This document shows positions 52,899 through 62,840 of a DNA stretch of 64,000 bases, piece after piece. The notes under the pieces are model-generated. The model worked only from the letters and a program-made list of their open reading frames with translations, ran no database searches and was not told the DNA's origin. The stretch's first letter is position 1, and every line of letters begins with the position of its first letter. The translations under genes were made by a program, and so were the position numbers. The stretch spans positions 83,436 through 147,435 of the forward strand of contig USJD01000001.1 of the NCBI GenBank assembly GCA_900554835.1, given 5' to 3'. Source of the DNA: an uncultured Prevotella sp. Lineage in GTDB: Bacteria; Bacteroidota; Bacteroidia; Bacteroidales; Bacteroidaceae.

Positions 52899-55514
52899 TT
52901 GAGACTACCTAAAAATATTTTATCAAATTCATATAGGCCCCCTGCGATATACTTGTGTCAAACAAACAAGGATCGTATTGGTGAGCTTAATGTAAATAAT
53001 TTTAAAGGGAATTTTAAATGGCATACTTATAGTGAAATTTCATTTGATATAGATAGAAAATATTGTGATATTACTACTGGTGATACTATTGTTAATCCTT
53101 ATTATGATAGAGTTCAAGGCTTACGGTTGGTCTTGATTGAAGGGTTTGGATATTTCCAATTACAAGATCCAGAAGTAGAAAGTGATGGAATTAAAGAGAC
53201 AAAAAGCATTAATGCTAATTCTTTAGAATATGATTTGTCTAATAGATATCTTGAAAGTTTTATTATTAATAAAGGTGTTACTGGTAGTATTGATGGAGTG
53301 CAATTATATAATGCAAATGACCCTGAACATTCTTTATTGCATTTAGTTATTGCAGAAAAGGCTCCAGATTGGCATATTGGTCATGTAGATGCGGAGTTAG
53401 CTACTCAGAGACGTTTCTTTGAAGTGGATAGACAATCTGTTTATGACTTTTTAATGAATGATATGTCCGAAACATTTAAATGTATTGTTATATTTGATAC
53501 TTATGATAATTCTATTAATGTTTATAAAGAAGAAACTGCTGGGAATGATACAGATGTAATTATTACATTCGATAATTTGGCAAGCAATATAAAAGTAAAT
53601 TATTCAGCAGATGATATTAAAACTGTCTTAACTGTTAAAGGAGCGGACGATCTTAGTATTCGAGAAGTGAACTATGGTTTATCATATATTACAGATTTAT
53701 CATATTATCATACTGTAGATTGGATGGGGCAAGATCTCTATGATGCATATGCCAAGTATTTACAGGTTGTATCTTCTCATGTTGATGAGTATCAAAAAGC
53801 TTTAGCAGATATTCGTAGATGTAATATAGAAATTTCTGAATTGAAAAATCGAGCAAAACAGGATTTGACTGAAGCTAAAATTAGTGATTTTCTCGATTTC
53901 TTAATTGATTTTTATAAAAACAATACTGTAAATGCTGAGAAGATGGCAGATTTAAATGTTGATTTTGCATATTTAGATCGTACTAGCTGGAATACTTTTA
54001 AAAATATTATGGAAAATAAATCTGCAACAAGTGAACAAAAAGAGCAAGCGATTGAAAATATACTTGATATTATTTGGGATGCGTATGGTGTTAATAGTTT
54101 GAAAATTTTAGAAGCGAGTTATAAAGGTGTGCAGGTTGTTCAAACAGAGCAAGGCATTTCAGAAGTTTCTAATAATGATTATTATCAATATCATGCTAAT
54201 TATATGATGTTGATATCTGTTCAAAAAGATATTTCACAACGCGAAGCATCTATTGCACAAGTGCAACAAGAATTGACTACTGCTAATAATATTGTTATAG
54301 CAATAGCTAAACAGGTAGCTATACAAAATAATTTTACTTCTGAACAAATTGTTCGTCTTGCTCCATTTTTGAGAGAAGATGAATATACAGATGATAATTT
54401 TATTGTAACCGATATAGATACTGAAGAAGATCGAATAGAAACATTAGAGGCTTTATTAGAAGCTGGTAATGAAGAATTACATCAAATGAGTCAGCCTAAA
54501 TTATCTTTTAGCACTTCCATAGCAAATATTTTTGCATTAGAAGAATTTGCATCTATAATTAATCAATTCCAACTTGGGAATATGATAAAAATTGAAATTC
54601 GTGAAGGTTATATAAAGAAGTCCAGACTTATGGAAGTCGAAATAGATTTTAATGATTTTAAGAATTTCCAAGTAACTTTTGGTGATTTGTTATCTATACG
54701 TGATGAGGCTGATATTCATGCAGATTTGTTAGCTCGTGCTATCAATGCAGGTAAAAGTGTTTCTAAGAATTCTTCAGCATGGCAAAAAGGTTCAGATGCT
54801 GCTAATGAAATTAATAATGCAATTAATCAAGGATTATTAGGTGCAGCTACAGAAATTAAATCTATTGATGGAACTCAGGCAGTCAGTATGGATAAATATG
54901 GTATTCATTTACGAAAAATGACTGATGGGAATATTGATCCTGAGCAAGGCTGGATAGTTTCAAATAAGTTTTTATATACCGATGATAATTGGAAAACAAC
55001 TAAAAGTGTTTTTGGTAAATATACATATGATGGGCAAGAAAGATGGGGATTACTTTCTGATGCAGTTGTTGGTGGATTAATTCAAGGTGCAGAAATTGAA
55101 GGTGGTACAATTAAAATTGGTAAAAATCCAGAGACAGGAGATTATACTTTTATAGTTACTGCTGACGGTAGAGTGCAAATTAACGCATGGGGCGGAGAAT
55201 TATCAGATAAACTTAATGAAGTTTCAGGAAAAGTTGATGCTTATTCTGTATCTATTGAATCAAGTAGTGTCCCTATGTTTGATGAAAATGTGCGAAGCAC
55301 AATCTTAATATGTTATATACTCCAAAACAATCAGAAAATTACTGCGCCTAGTGGCACTACATATACATGGGTTCGTGCATCTAATGATGAGGCTAGTGAT
55401 GCAGTATGGAATAATGATGTAGCACATAAAAATAATACTTCAAATGTTATTGTTATTGATGCGGATGACGTAGAAAATAGCGCTCGTTTTATATGTGAAG
55501 TATATATACCCTAA
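52899..55514 (+). CDS. Tail tip/baseplate hub protein (Tal-like)
   Basis: TTG at 52899 follows AGGAGGGGTCTAA. The 871-residue product starts with the hub-domain pattern of Tal proteins (ELNVNNFKGNFKWHTYSEIS, SINANSLEYDLSNRYLE). A long helical middle (about 285-560) and a C-terminal beta region ending near a fibre-like linker follow. No peptidase or lysozyme motif is evident, so this is a structural hub. It lies between Dit and the large adsorption protein, the expected order. Confidence 0.8.
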   Translation: MRLPKNILSNSYRPPAIYLCQTNKDRIGELNVNNFKGNFKWHTYSEISFDIDRKYCDITTGDTIVNPYYDRVQGLRLVLIEGFGYFQLQDPEVESDGIKETKSINANSLEYDLSNRYLESFIINKGVTGSIDGVQLYNANDPEHSLLHLVIAEKAPDWHIGHVDAELATQRRFFEVDRQSVYDFLMNDMSETFKCIVIFDTYDNSINVYKEETAGNDTDVIITFDNLASNIKVNYSADDIKTVLTVKGADDLSIREVNYGLSYITDLSYYHTVDWMGQDLYDAYAKYLQVVSSHVDEYQKALADIRRCNIEISELKNRAKQDLTEAKISDFLDFLIDFYKNNTVNAEKMADLNVDFAYLDRTSWNTFKNIMENKSATSEQKEQAIENILDIIWDAYGVNSLKILEASYKGVQVVQTEQGISEVSNNDYYQYHANYMMLISVQKDISQREASIAQVQQELTTANNIVIAIAKQVAIQNNFTSEQIVRLAPFLREDEYTDDNFIVTDIDTEEDRIETLEALLEAGNEELHQMSQPKLSFSTSIANIFALEEFASIINQFQLGNMIKIEIREGYIKKSRLMEVEIDFNDFKNFQVTFGDLLSIRDEADIHADLLARAINAGKSVSKNSSAWQKGSDAANEINNAINQGLLGAATEIKSIDGTQAVSMDKYGIHLRKMTDGNIDPEQGWIVSNKFLYTDDNWKTTKSVFGKYTYDGQERWGLLSDAVVGGLIQGAEIEGGTIKIGKNPETGDYTFIVTADGRVQINAWGGELSDKLNEVSGKVDAYSVSIESSSVPMFDENVRSTILICYILQNNQKITAPSGTTYTWVRASNDEASDAVWNNDVAHKNNTSNVIVIDADDVENSARFICEVYIP

Positions 55515-55528
55515 AGGAAGGTGATATA

Positions 55529-58500
55529 ATGCCGGTGCTTAAATCAAATCCGATTACAATTATAGATAGTTTAGATAATATTAATTTAGAGTTATTCGTA
55601 TCAAGTAATTTACCCTTGGCACAAGTACTTGATTCTACGGGTTCTATTTCTCCCTCTTGGGCGAAAACTCCATTGGTATTAACACCTTCTGTTTATGTTA
55701 GGAACCAATTAGTTAAGAATCCTGTAATTTCGTGGCAAAGACGTTCTGGTGGAGGCACTTATACAAGCCAATTAGTATCTGGTGAATCCGTAGTAAATGG
55801 AGCATTAACGGTTAATAAAGATTTATTAGCTACTGATGCTAATAAAATTATTACTTATAAATGTACTGTACAGTATGGGACTATATCCCATTCTATAGAA
55901 ACTTCATTCTCGTTAAATGTCCTTGGTGCTGATGGTAAAGATGGATCAAGTGTTTCAATCTTAGGAACTGCTTATATAGCAGAGTCTATTGAAGAATGTG
56001 TTGTAGGTACAAATTATAAAATTTATTCTGATGCCAATTTAACAACTCAAATTGTAAATCCTGCTATAGGTGATGCTTATCTTGTGCAGGGGCATTTGTT
56101 TGTTTATGCTGGAGCGGAAGATAATCAATTTAGTTGTGTAGGCAATATTAAAGGGGTAGGCATTACACATATTACTGGCCCAGTATCTAATGGGCTTGTC
56201 GATACTTATACTATTCATTATTCTGATGGGACAACTAGTGCGTATCAAATAAAAAATGGTGCAAGTGCTGCTTTGGTAGACATCACTCCTTCTGCTTTGT
56301 ATTTTAAATCTACTACTGGTAAAAACGGAACATTTACCCCAGAGTATATTTATCTATATCCTAGATTCCAGTCTGTCACTTATAGCAATTGGCAGTATTC
56401 TGTGAATGGTGGAGTTACATGGGCATCTGCTTCTGGGGCTAATGGTTTAACTATTGATACTTATAATTCTATTGCAAATAGTTTAAGGATTAGTAGAGAT
56501 TCTACGTTGTATACAGATTCAATAACTTCTATTTCATTCAGATGTAATACTACGAATTCTGCAATTTATGATATTGTGTCTATTGCAAAAATTTATGATG
56601 TTGTAGATTTGCAAATCGGTGGTAGAAATTTAATCCCAAAAACAGATGAAACCACGGAAATAGTTAGTCCTTCTACAACTAGAAGAGAATATTGTCGTAC
56701 CGATTATGATTTAACTCCAATATTTGATAAATATGGGCTTATAGAATATACATTAAGTTTTGATTTATATTCTGAATTAGCTGGGCCTATGCAAATATAT
56801 CTACAAAATGGTAGCGGGGCTGAATATGCTTTTTCTAAATCAATTCAAGCTACAGAAGAATGGCAAAGATATTCGTTTACTTTTATTCCCACACATAGTA
56901 TGCCATCTCTTGAGCAAAGCTATTTAGCATTTTATGGAGTATATGATTCAGGAAGAATTCCACATATAAAAAGAGTTAAGCTTGAAATTGGTAATAAAGC
57001 TACGGACTGGACTCCAGCACCAGAAGATGTTTCTGCTGCTATTGAGCAAGAATCTGGTATTGTTGCTATGCTCTCTAACGAATCACAGTTCTTTGTCGCA
57101 AACGCAAGTGGTGTTCCTACCGCAACTTCTATTGCCCTTGATGTTATTGGTTATAAAGGTGCTGTTCAGCAAAATACGACGGTTGGAACAATAACTGGAT
57201 TACCTAGTGCTGGTATGACAGCGACAATATCTAATAACAATACACAGAATACAAAAATAACGGTTGCTGTTACCACAGCTCTCACGTCTTCTATAGCAGA
57301 TTATGGTGTGCTCACAATTCCTATTACTATTGCTGGGAAGACTATTAATAAAAAATTTAATTGGGCTAAATCAAAAGCTGGTGCAACAGGTGCATCTAGT
57401 GTTTCATTTGAAATCTATTCTAATACTGGTCTTGTTTTTCATGATGAAGAGAGTATTACTCTGCAAACACAAAAATTATATGGTGCCACTAATATTACTA
57501 TAGGTGGAACTACTACCCTTCAGTGGAGCAAGATGGTTAATGGCGTTTGGACAAATACTTGGAAATATGATAGCGGAGATAGTAGTAATGTCCCTGCAAC
57601 TGGAGAAACTTTAGTTGTAAAACATAGTGAAATTAATGGTTCTCAGCTTTATCGTTGTACTCTTACATATGGGGGAAAAGCATATACCGATATTGTTACT
57701 ATTACAGATAAGACAGATACTTACCAGTCGAATATAATTGCACTTGGTGGAAATGTTTTAACTGGTGGAGAAGCTGGCAGGATTGCTTATGCCTCATTGT
57801 TCCAAGGGGCAAATGAAGAAGATAAGCTTTTATGTCCAATATACTCATCTGGTACAACTCCAGTTGCAAATAAAACATATTATGTCCTTGAAGATGGCGT
57901 AATTACTACTAAGAAATATACGGGCGGTATATGGGTTGCTGATAATACTGTCAAGCAAGAATATTTATATACATGGTTTATTCTTGATAAGTATACTGGT
58001 GAGCAACAAGAAATTGGTTCTGGAAAAGTTATATATATTACAAATGATGTTATATCTCGTTCTGGCATAGTGCAATGTGTTATTGGAAACGTGTCTGTAT
58101 GTGCAGAAAATTTTACAGACGCAAATGATCCAATTATTGGTTCTGAAGAACCAAAGCTTGCTTCTAAAGGTCAACTATGGTTGAACACTGATGATGGTTT
58201 ATTATATGCTTATGATAATGGATGGTATCCAGTAAACTCTGGGCAAAATAGAACATATACATCTGCACCAATTGTACGTAAAGATTGCTGCTATTATAAA
58301 ATGGGAGATCTTTGGATTGTTGGAGAGAATGATTCGGCATATACAGATGCAAAAGTTGGAACATTATTAATTGCAACAAATGATTTGCAAGATGCAGACA
58401 ATTGGACTGTTGCGGAATGGAAAAATAGACTTGCCGTTGATTGGAGTAATAAGCTCTATTATGATGAAGCTCTTAATACACTTACAGATTATCAGAAACG

Positions 58501-59140
58501 ACTTAGTGCTTATATGAGTTTTGAGGTCGATGGTCTTAAGATTGGTGCAAATAATACAGAGTTTTATACTAAAGTTACTCCTTATGATCTTGGGTTTTAT
58601 CAAGGTTCAGAAAAAGTTGCTTATGTAAGTAATAAGAAGATGTATAATACTTCTCTTGAAGTTTCAAATGATGTTCAAATTGCAAAGCATAAGAGTGATG
58701 AACAACCAAATCCTCAGAAACCTTATTTTATGATTGGCAACTTTAGATTTATTATTGAGGAAAATGGTAGTATGAGCATTGCAAGGTCTCTTACCATATC
58801 TCCTCAGCCAAGAGTCAAAGGTTATAATGTTTCTGGAAAAGTTATTACAATTTATTTTACTCCGTGGTCTAGTAATGTTTCTTATGGATATAAATCTAAT
58901 CACGATAGTACAGCTATCGGGAATATTCAATTATTAAATGATGAAGGAACTGCATTAGGAAAGACTACGGCAACTGGTGCTGGTTATATAAGAATAACTG
59001 CATCGGCTAATTTGCCAAAGAATGTACTCATAGTTTTGCCATATCATGTGGTGTATAATATTGGACAAGCTAATTCTGATTATGATTTAACTGATGTTGG
59101 TAACGATGCAATTACTTTGGCAATTACCACTGATGTATAG
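55529..59140 (+). CDS. Large tail tip/adsorption protein
   Basis: The 1203-residue protein follows AAGGAAGGTGATATA. It is a chain of beta domains. It has an Ig-like N-terminus (about 45-145) and a short collagen-like GADGKDG linker at about 140. A carbohydrate-binding-type jelly roll lies at about 365-500 (GGRNLIPKTDE...NKATDWTPAPEDV), more Ig-like units at 520-730, and a C-terminal domain. The LIPKTDE and KATDWTPAPED phrases are common in the minor structural proteins of Firmicutes phages. It probably extends the tail tip and contacts the cell surface. Confidence 0.7.
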   Translation: MPVLKSNPITIIDSLDNINLELFVSSNLPLAQVLDSTGSISPSWAKTPLVLTPSVYVRNQLVKNPVISWQRRSGGGTYTSQLVSGESVVNGALTVNKDLLATDANKIITYKCTVQYGTISHSIETSFSLNVLGADGKDGSSVSILGTAYIAESIEECVVGTNYKIYSDANLTTQIVNPAIGDAYLVQGHLFVYAGAEDNQFSCVGNIKGVGITHITGPVSNGLVDTYTIHYSDGTTSAYQIKNGASAALVDITPSALYFKSTTGKNGTFTPEYIYLYPRFQSVTYSNWQYSVNGGVTWASASGANGLTIDTYNSIANSLRISRDSTLYTDSITSISFRCNTTNSAIYDIVSIAKIYDVVDLQIGGRNLIPKTDETTEIVSPSTTRREYCRTDYDLTPIFDKYGLIEYTLSFDLYSELAGPMQIYLQNGSGAEYAFSKSIQATEEWQRYSFTFIPTHSMPSLEQSYLAFYGVYDSGRIPHIKRVKLEIGNKATDWTPAPEDVSAAIEQESGIVAMLSNESQFFVANASGVPTATSIALDVIGYKGAVQQNTTVGTITGLPSAGMTATISNNNTQNTKITVAVTTALTSSIADYGVLTIPITIAGKTINKKFNWAKSKAGATGASSVSFEIYSNTGLVFHDEESITLQTQKLYGATNITIGGTTTLQWSKMVNGVWTNTWKYDSGDSSNVPATGETLVVKHSEINGSQLYRCTLTYGGKAYTDIVTITDKTDTYQSNIIALGGNVLTGGEAGRIAYASLFQGANEEDKLLCPIYSSGTTPVANKTYYVLEDGVITTKKYTGGIWVADNTVKQEYLYTWFILDKYTGEQQEIGSGKVIYITNDVISRSGIVQCVIGNVSVCAENFTDANDPIIGSEEPKLASKGQLWLNTDDGLLYAYDNGWYPVNSGQNRTYTSAPIVRKDCCYYKMGDLWIVGENDSAYTDAKVGTLLIATNDLQDADNWTVAEWKNRLAVDWSNKLYYDEALNTLTDYQKRLSAYMSFEVDGLKIGANNTEFYTKVTPYDLGFYQGSEKVAYVSNKKMYNTSLEVSNDVQIAKHKSDEQPNPQKPYFMIGNFRFIIEENGSMSIARSLTISPQPRVKGYNVSGKVITIYFTPWSSNVSYGYKSNHDSTAIGNIQLLNDEGTALGKTTATGAGYIRITASANLPKNVLIVLPYHVVYNIGQANSDYDLTDVGNDAITLAITTDV

Positions 59141-59152
59141 GAGGTGCAATAA

Positions 59153-61222
59153 ATGGCAACAAGTGGTTCTTTTACTACTATGTCTTATGAAGGAAGAAGT
59201 TTAACTTTTTCTTGGAATAGGACTAGTACAAATATAGCAAATAATACATCCACTATTGCATGGTCAGTATATGGTAGTGGATCTTATACTTATGGATATG
59301 TTACTTGTGGTGATATTGATATTGTTGTTAATGGTACTACTGTATATAATAGTGCTCAAAGTGATCGTGTAGACGTTTGGTCTGGCACAGTTGTTGCAAG
59401 TGGTACTACAACAATTTCGCATAATGCAGATGGTTCTAAATCTTTTTCTGCAAGTGTTAATGCCGCAATTTATAATTATGCTCAAAACTGTAGCGGAAGT
59501 GGTAGTTGGGCTCTTGATACCATACCTAGAGCTTCGAATATTGATAAAGTCGCAAATACAAGTGGAACAACAGTGTCTTCATTAAATACAGGCAATGATG
59601 TTCGTGTTTATTTCACGCCTAAATCTACTGCATTCAAATATCGTGTTACTGTTTCTATGAATGGTAACTCTGTTCAAAATAACGCTTCTGGAGTATCTGT
59701 ATCTTCAACTTCTCAGCAATATTATCAAGTTAATATACCTCATTCATGGCTTAGTAATAAAGAATCAGATACTTTAACGTGTAAACTTGAAACTATTAAT
59801 GGAACTTCTGTTATAGGAACAGATAATTGGGCAATTTCTATGGTTGTGCCTGCATCTATTACACCTAGTATTGGGGCTGTTGCTAGTGCCCCTGTTAATA
59901 GCAATGCAACTATTAATGGGTGGAATATTTATGTTGCGAATTATTCAAAGGCAAGGATTACGTGCTCTGCATCTGGAAATAGTGGTTCTACTATAAGCAG
60001 ATTTCAAATTTCTGGAGATGCTACGGCGACTGTGAATGGGGCTTCTTTGTCTTATGATATCAATTTGACCAGTAGTGGTTCTAAGACTTTTACTGTAAAA
60101 GCCATAGATTCTAGAGGTCGTTCTACTGGCAATGCATCTGTAACAATTAATGTTGTTTCTTATTCTACTCCTACAATACAATCATTCAATGTTGTGCGTT
60201 GTGATGCCAATGGTAATATTAATGCAGAGGGTACTAGTGCAAAACTATCTTTTGTTGGTTATTATACTGCAATTGGTAGTAATACAGCAACTGTTAATTT
60301 TGCATATAAATTAGCATCTGCTTCGACGTTTTCTTCACTTACTAATTCTGCTACTGGTTCTGGAGGCTCTGTTAACGGGAATATTATATCGAGTACGTTT
60401 GCAATAGCAAATGACTATGATCTTAAAATTATTTTAAAAGATTCTCTTGGGAATACTGTAGAGAGAACTGTTAGGCTTGCTAGTGTAACTCGTACTTTAA
60501 ACGTCGCAAAATATGGTAATGGTGTTGCCGTTGGTAAGATGTCTACCGTTTCTACAAATGGAGCTGCTGGTAAGTTCGAATGTGGTTGGGATGCTAGTTT
60601 TGATAAAAGCGTTAGTATTGATGGTATCCTAAATGCTAATAAAAATATTTATATGGGTGGCTCAAAAGGGCAAACTTCTGGTTTGTCTATTGTTTTTTCT
60701 AACCCAGATTCTTCTGAAAATCCGCATAATTCATATATTTATGGTGGTAATCCTGCTGCTCAAACAGCGATAGGTTGTTGGGACAACAAAAATGGTAGAA
60801 ATATATGGAGTTATAATGATTCTTCTAATACGTTTGCTATTGGTTCATCTGATGCGACCATATCAATTAAAGGAGCGGCGCTTTCAGATTTTGTTGTCCA
60901 GCAAGGAGCATCGGGAGCATGGACAATACGTAAATGGAATAGCGGCATAGCGGAATGCTGGAGACAAATTACCGGAACCATTACAAATTCTGGGACATGG
61001 AATAATTTTAGAATTTTTTCTGGTGGCGCAGATTTCCCATCTGGATTTTTTATTGCAAACCCTAATGTTCAATATTGTTGTTATATAGGTGCTGGATATG
61101 CAATTAATTGTAGAGGTGCATTATCGACAACAACCAGATTTAATTGGGCTGCACTTGGAACTGATAGTGATGCTAATGTTGGATATACAGTTGATTGTTA
61201 TGCAATAGGTAGATGGAAGTAA
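59153..61222 (+). CDS. DUF859-type tail/fibre protein
   Basis: The 689-residue protein starts after GGAGGTGCAATAA. The N-terminus (SYEGRSLTFSWNRTSTNIAN, GSKSFSASVNAAIYN) is the DUF859 signature found in siphovirus structural proteins. Repeated Ig-like beta units follow (to about 430), then NVAKYGNGVAVGKMST, a standard DUF859 block, and a C-terminal tail-tip-like domain. It closes the tail operon before a strong terminator. It is probably a receptor-binding or baseplate protein. Confidence 0.8.
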   Translation: MATSGSFTTMSYEGRSLTFSWNRTSTNIANNTSTIAWSVYGSGSYTYGYVTCGDIDIVVNGTTVYNSAQSDRVDVWSGTVVASGTTTISHNADGSKSFSASVNAAIYNYAQNCSGSGSWALDTIPRASNIDKVANTSGTTVSSLNTGNDVRVYFTPKSTAFKYRVTVSMNGNSVQNNASGVSVSSTSQQYYQVNIPHSWLSNKESDTLTCKLETINGTSVIGTDNWAISMVVPASITPSIGAVASAPVNSNATINGWNIYVANYSKARITCSASGNSGSTISRFQISGDATATVNGASLSYDINLTSSGSKTFTVKAIDSRGRSTGNASVTINVVSYSTPTIQSFNVVRCDANGNINAEGTSAKLSFVGYYTAIGSNTATVNFAYKLASASTFSSLTNSATGSGGSVNGNIISSTFAIANDYDLKIILKDSLGNTVERTVRLASVTRTLNVAKYGNGVAVGKMSTVSTNGAAGKFECGWDASFDKSVSIDGILNANKNIYMGGSKGQTSGLSIVFSNPDSSENPHNSYIYGGNPAAQTAIGCWDNKNGRNIWSYNDSSNTFAIGSSDATISIKGAALSDFVVQQGASGAWTIRKWNSGIAECWRQITGTITNSGTWNNFRIFSGGADFPSGFFIANPNVQYCCYIGAGYAINCRGALSTTTRFNWAALGTDSDANVGYTVDCYAIGRWK

Positions 61223-61227
61223 AATTA

Positions 61228-61263
61228 AGGGGGTAACGTTTTATACGTACCCCCTATTTTTTT
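61228..61263. terminator. Strong terminator closing the tail operon, possibly bidirectional
   Basis: AGGGGGTA and TACCCCCT pair with an extra CGT/ACG step, one bulged A and a TTTAT loop, followed by seven T. The minus-strand gene converging from the right ends inside it, so both directions may use it. Confidence 0.9.
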
Positions 61264-61412
61264 GCGTTTTGCTCTTTTAAATGATTCCTAATTACATTTA
61301 ATATCCAATTATTAACTGATCTATTCTCTGCATGTGCCGCCATTTCTATTTGAAATTTTTCTTCTTCTGGCAAACGAAATGTTATAGTTTTGGTTCCTTC
61401 TTTCATAACCAT
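61254..61412 (-). CDS. Ribbon-helix-helix (Arc/MetJ-like) DNA-binding protein
   Basis: The only convincing minus-strand gene in the window gives 52 residues from an ATG at 61412, nine bases after AGAGGAG on that strand; a longer frame to 61442 lacks a site. It reads KTITFRLPEEEKFQIEMAAH, then AENRSVNNWILNVIRNHL, the beta strand plus two helices of the RHH fold. The family binds operators as dimers, often for autoregulation. Its promoter region is shared with the divergent TubR/TubZ-like operon, so it is a candidate regulator of that operon. Confidence 0.8.
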   Translation of the reverse strand: MVMKEGTKTITFRLPEEEKFQIEMAAHAENRSVNNWILNVIRNHLKEQNAKK

Positions 61413-61432
61413 GCTATCAACTCCTCTTTGAT

Positions 61433-61461
61433 ATTGTAACAAAAAAAATAAAAAAGTGCAA
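61433..61461 (-). promoter_or_regulatory. Minus-strand promoter for the RHH gene
   Basis: On the minus strand TTGCAC (plus 61456-61461) and TACAAT (plus 61433-61438) are 17 bases apart. The spacer is nearly all T. The -35 element touches the repeat cluster of the divergent promoter. Confidence 0.65.
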
Positions 61462-61469
61462 CCACCCTA

Positions 61470-61499
61470 TTGACAAAAGGTGATAGCACCGTATATAAT
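61470..61499 (+). promoter_or_regulatory. Plus-strand promoter of the TubR/TubZ-like operon
   Basis: TTGACA at 61470-61475 and TATAAT at 61494-61499 are separated by 18 bases. The spacer contains the inverted repeat GGTGATAGCACC, so a bound repressor would cover the promoter. Confidence 0.75.
61479..61490. promoter_or_regulatory. Operator or centromere-like inverted repeat, site 1
   Basis: GGTGATAGCACC has arms GGTG and CACC around ATAG and lies between the -35 and -10 boxes. A near-identical copy is centred 43 bases downstream, about four helical turns. Confidence 0.65.
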
Positions 61500-61521
61500 A
61501 AAAACAAGGAAAAATTGATAA

Positions 61522-61533
61522 GGTGAAAGCACC
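61522..61533. promoter_or_regulatory. Operator or centromere-like inverted repeat, site 2
   Basis: GGTGAAAGCACC, extended to AGGTG...CACCT, matches site 1 in 11 of 12 bases. It lies in the 5' leader of the operon. A degenerate third element (GTGCAACCACC, 61456-61466) overlaps the minus-strand -35. Confidence 0.65.
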
Positions 61534-61566
61534 TGTAAGAAGTCAAAAGAAGGGGAGTGACGAAAA

Positions 61567-61830
61567 ATGAAAAGTAAGGAAAAGATAAGTAGATTACAAA
61601 TTTTAATTTTATCATTGCTTAAAAATATGAATGCTTCGTCAAGAAGCACAGGAGTTAGTATATATGAAGTGCAGGATTACTGCGATTTAAATAAATCATA
61701 TATCACTCTATTTAAGAATGTTAAAAAGTACATTGAAGCTGGTTATATCGCCGAGGGTCTTCAAGACGGTAAATGTAATACTTATTATATAACAAATAAC
61801 GGTTTAGAATTATTAGAGGAGGTAAAATAA
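61567..61830 (+). CDS. Winged-helix DNA-binding protein, TubR-like candidate
   Basis: The 87-residue protein starts after GGGGAGTGACGAAAA. Helices (RLQILILSLLKNM; VSIYEVQDYCDLNKSYITLF) are followed by a wing-like hairpin (GLQDGKCNTYYITNNGLELL), the winged helix-turn-helix pattern. The stop is followed one base later by the tubulin-like gene, with the ribosome site inside this gene's end. In known type III partition systems a small winged-helix TubR is encoded directly upstream of TubZ and binds repeats upstream of itself, as here. The assignment rests on that context. Confidence 0.7.
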   Translation: MKSKEKISRLQILILSLLKNMNASSRSTGVSIYEVQDYCDLNKSYITLFKNVKKYIEAGYIAEGLQDGKCNTYYITNNGLELLEEVK

Positions 61831-61831
61831 T

Positions 61832-62839
61832 ATGAAAGAACAAATAGGAATTTTAGGTGTAGGACAATGTGGGGGTAATGTGGCTTCCCTATTCGAGCAA
61901 AAGAATTATGAGTGTGTTTATATCAATACTAGTATGGAGGATTTAAATAGTCTTAAAAATGCAAAATATAAGATCCACGTTAAAGGAGGAGAAGGTGCTA
62001 GTAAAAATAGAAAAGCTGTATTGCAACTTGCAGCAGAATCAATTGAAAATATTATAGAAAAAATTAATGAATTATTGCCACAAAAATATTTAATAGTATG
62101 TTTCTCTGCTGGTGGAGGTACAGGTAGTGGGCTATCCCCTTTCCTATGCTCTTATTTGGCTCAGACAGGACGAATAGTTGTTCCAGTAGTAGTTTTACCT
62201 GACCATGAGAAAGAAAGCGTTAAAACGTGCGAGAACGCCTATAATTGCTGTAAGGATTTGAGCACGGCACAAGGACTTGGTTCAATGTTCCTTTTAGATA
62301 ATGAAAAAGATGACAAGTTTGCAATTAATGCTCAATTTGTTAGAGAATTTGATGCAATGGTTAATATGACAACAATTAGCTCTTACGGTAATATTGATAT
62401 TTCTGAAATAAAAACAATGTTATCAACATCAGGCATTGCCATTATTTCAAAACTATCAAAAGCTAAGAGTATTTCGTCCCAAATATTGCATAGTTTTCGA
62501 GACAATATATATGTTAACATTGAGAATAAAACTCCTACTTATATGGGTATTTCTACTTGTAATAAGAGCCTTGATGTTTCTGATATTACAAAAGAGTTTC
62601 AAACTTCTTTATATGATACATTCTATGGAGTCTCAGAAAATCGTACAGTAACGGTTCTATGTGGAATGAGCTGGCCTATGGAAAGGTTAGAGATGTATAA
62701 AGATCGCGTAGATGCATTGAATTTGCCAAAAGTCTCAAATAATTTATTTGAAAGTTTAGCGCCGAAAGTATCTGCTAATGCTCCTCAAGAAAAAGTTATG
62801 GATTCAAGAAGTTTGTTAATGAATTTCCTAAATAATTAA
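61832..62839 (+). CDS. Tubulin/FtsZ-like GTPase, TubZ-like
   Basis: The 335-residue protein has the GTPase signature GGGTGSG at 94-100, a glycine-rich nucleotide loop GQCGGN at 11-16 and NIDISEI at 187-193, matching the T7 loop (N, D and acidic residue) that completes GTP hydrolysis in the next subunit. The C-terminus is Asn/Ser/Leu-rich. TubZ-type proteins form treadmilling filaments that segregate plasmids and plasmid-prophages, and PhuZ forms spindles in jumbo phages. Coupling to a winged-helix gene favours the TubZ type. Its length is shorter than most TubZ and close to PhuZ (about 320). Confidence 0.88.
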   Translation: MKEQIGILGVGQCGGNVASLFEQKNYECVYINTSMEDLNSLKNAKYKIHVKGGEGASKNRKAVLQLAAESIENIIEKINELLPQKYLIVCFSAGGGTGSGLSPFLCSYLAQTGRIVVPVVVLPDHEKESVKTCENAYNCCKDLSTAQGLGSMFLLDNEKDDKFAINAQFVREFDAMVNMTTISSYGNIDISEIKTMLSTSGIAIISKLSKAKSISSQILHSFRDNIYVNIENKTPTYMGISTCNKSLDVSDITKEFQTSLYDTFYGVSENRTVTVLCGMSWPMERLEMYKDRVDALNLPKVSNNLFESLAPKVSANAPQEKVMDSRSLLMNFLNN

Positions 62840-62840
62840 G

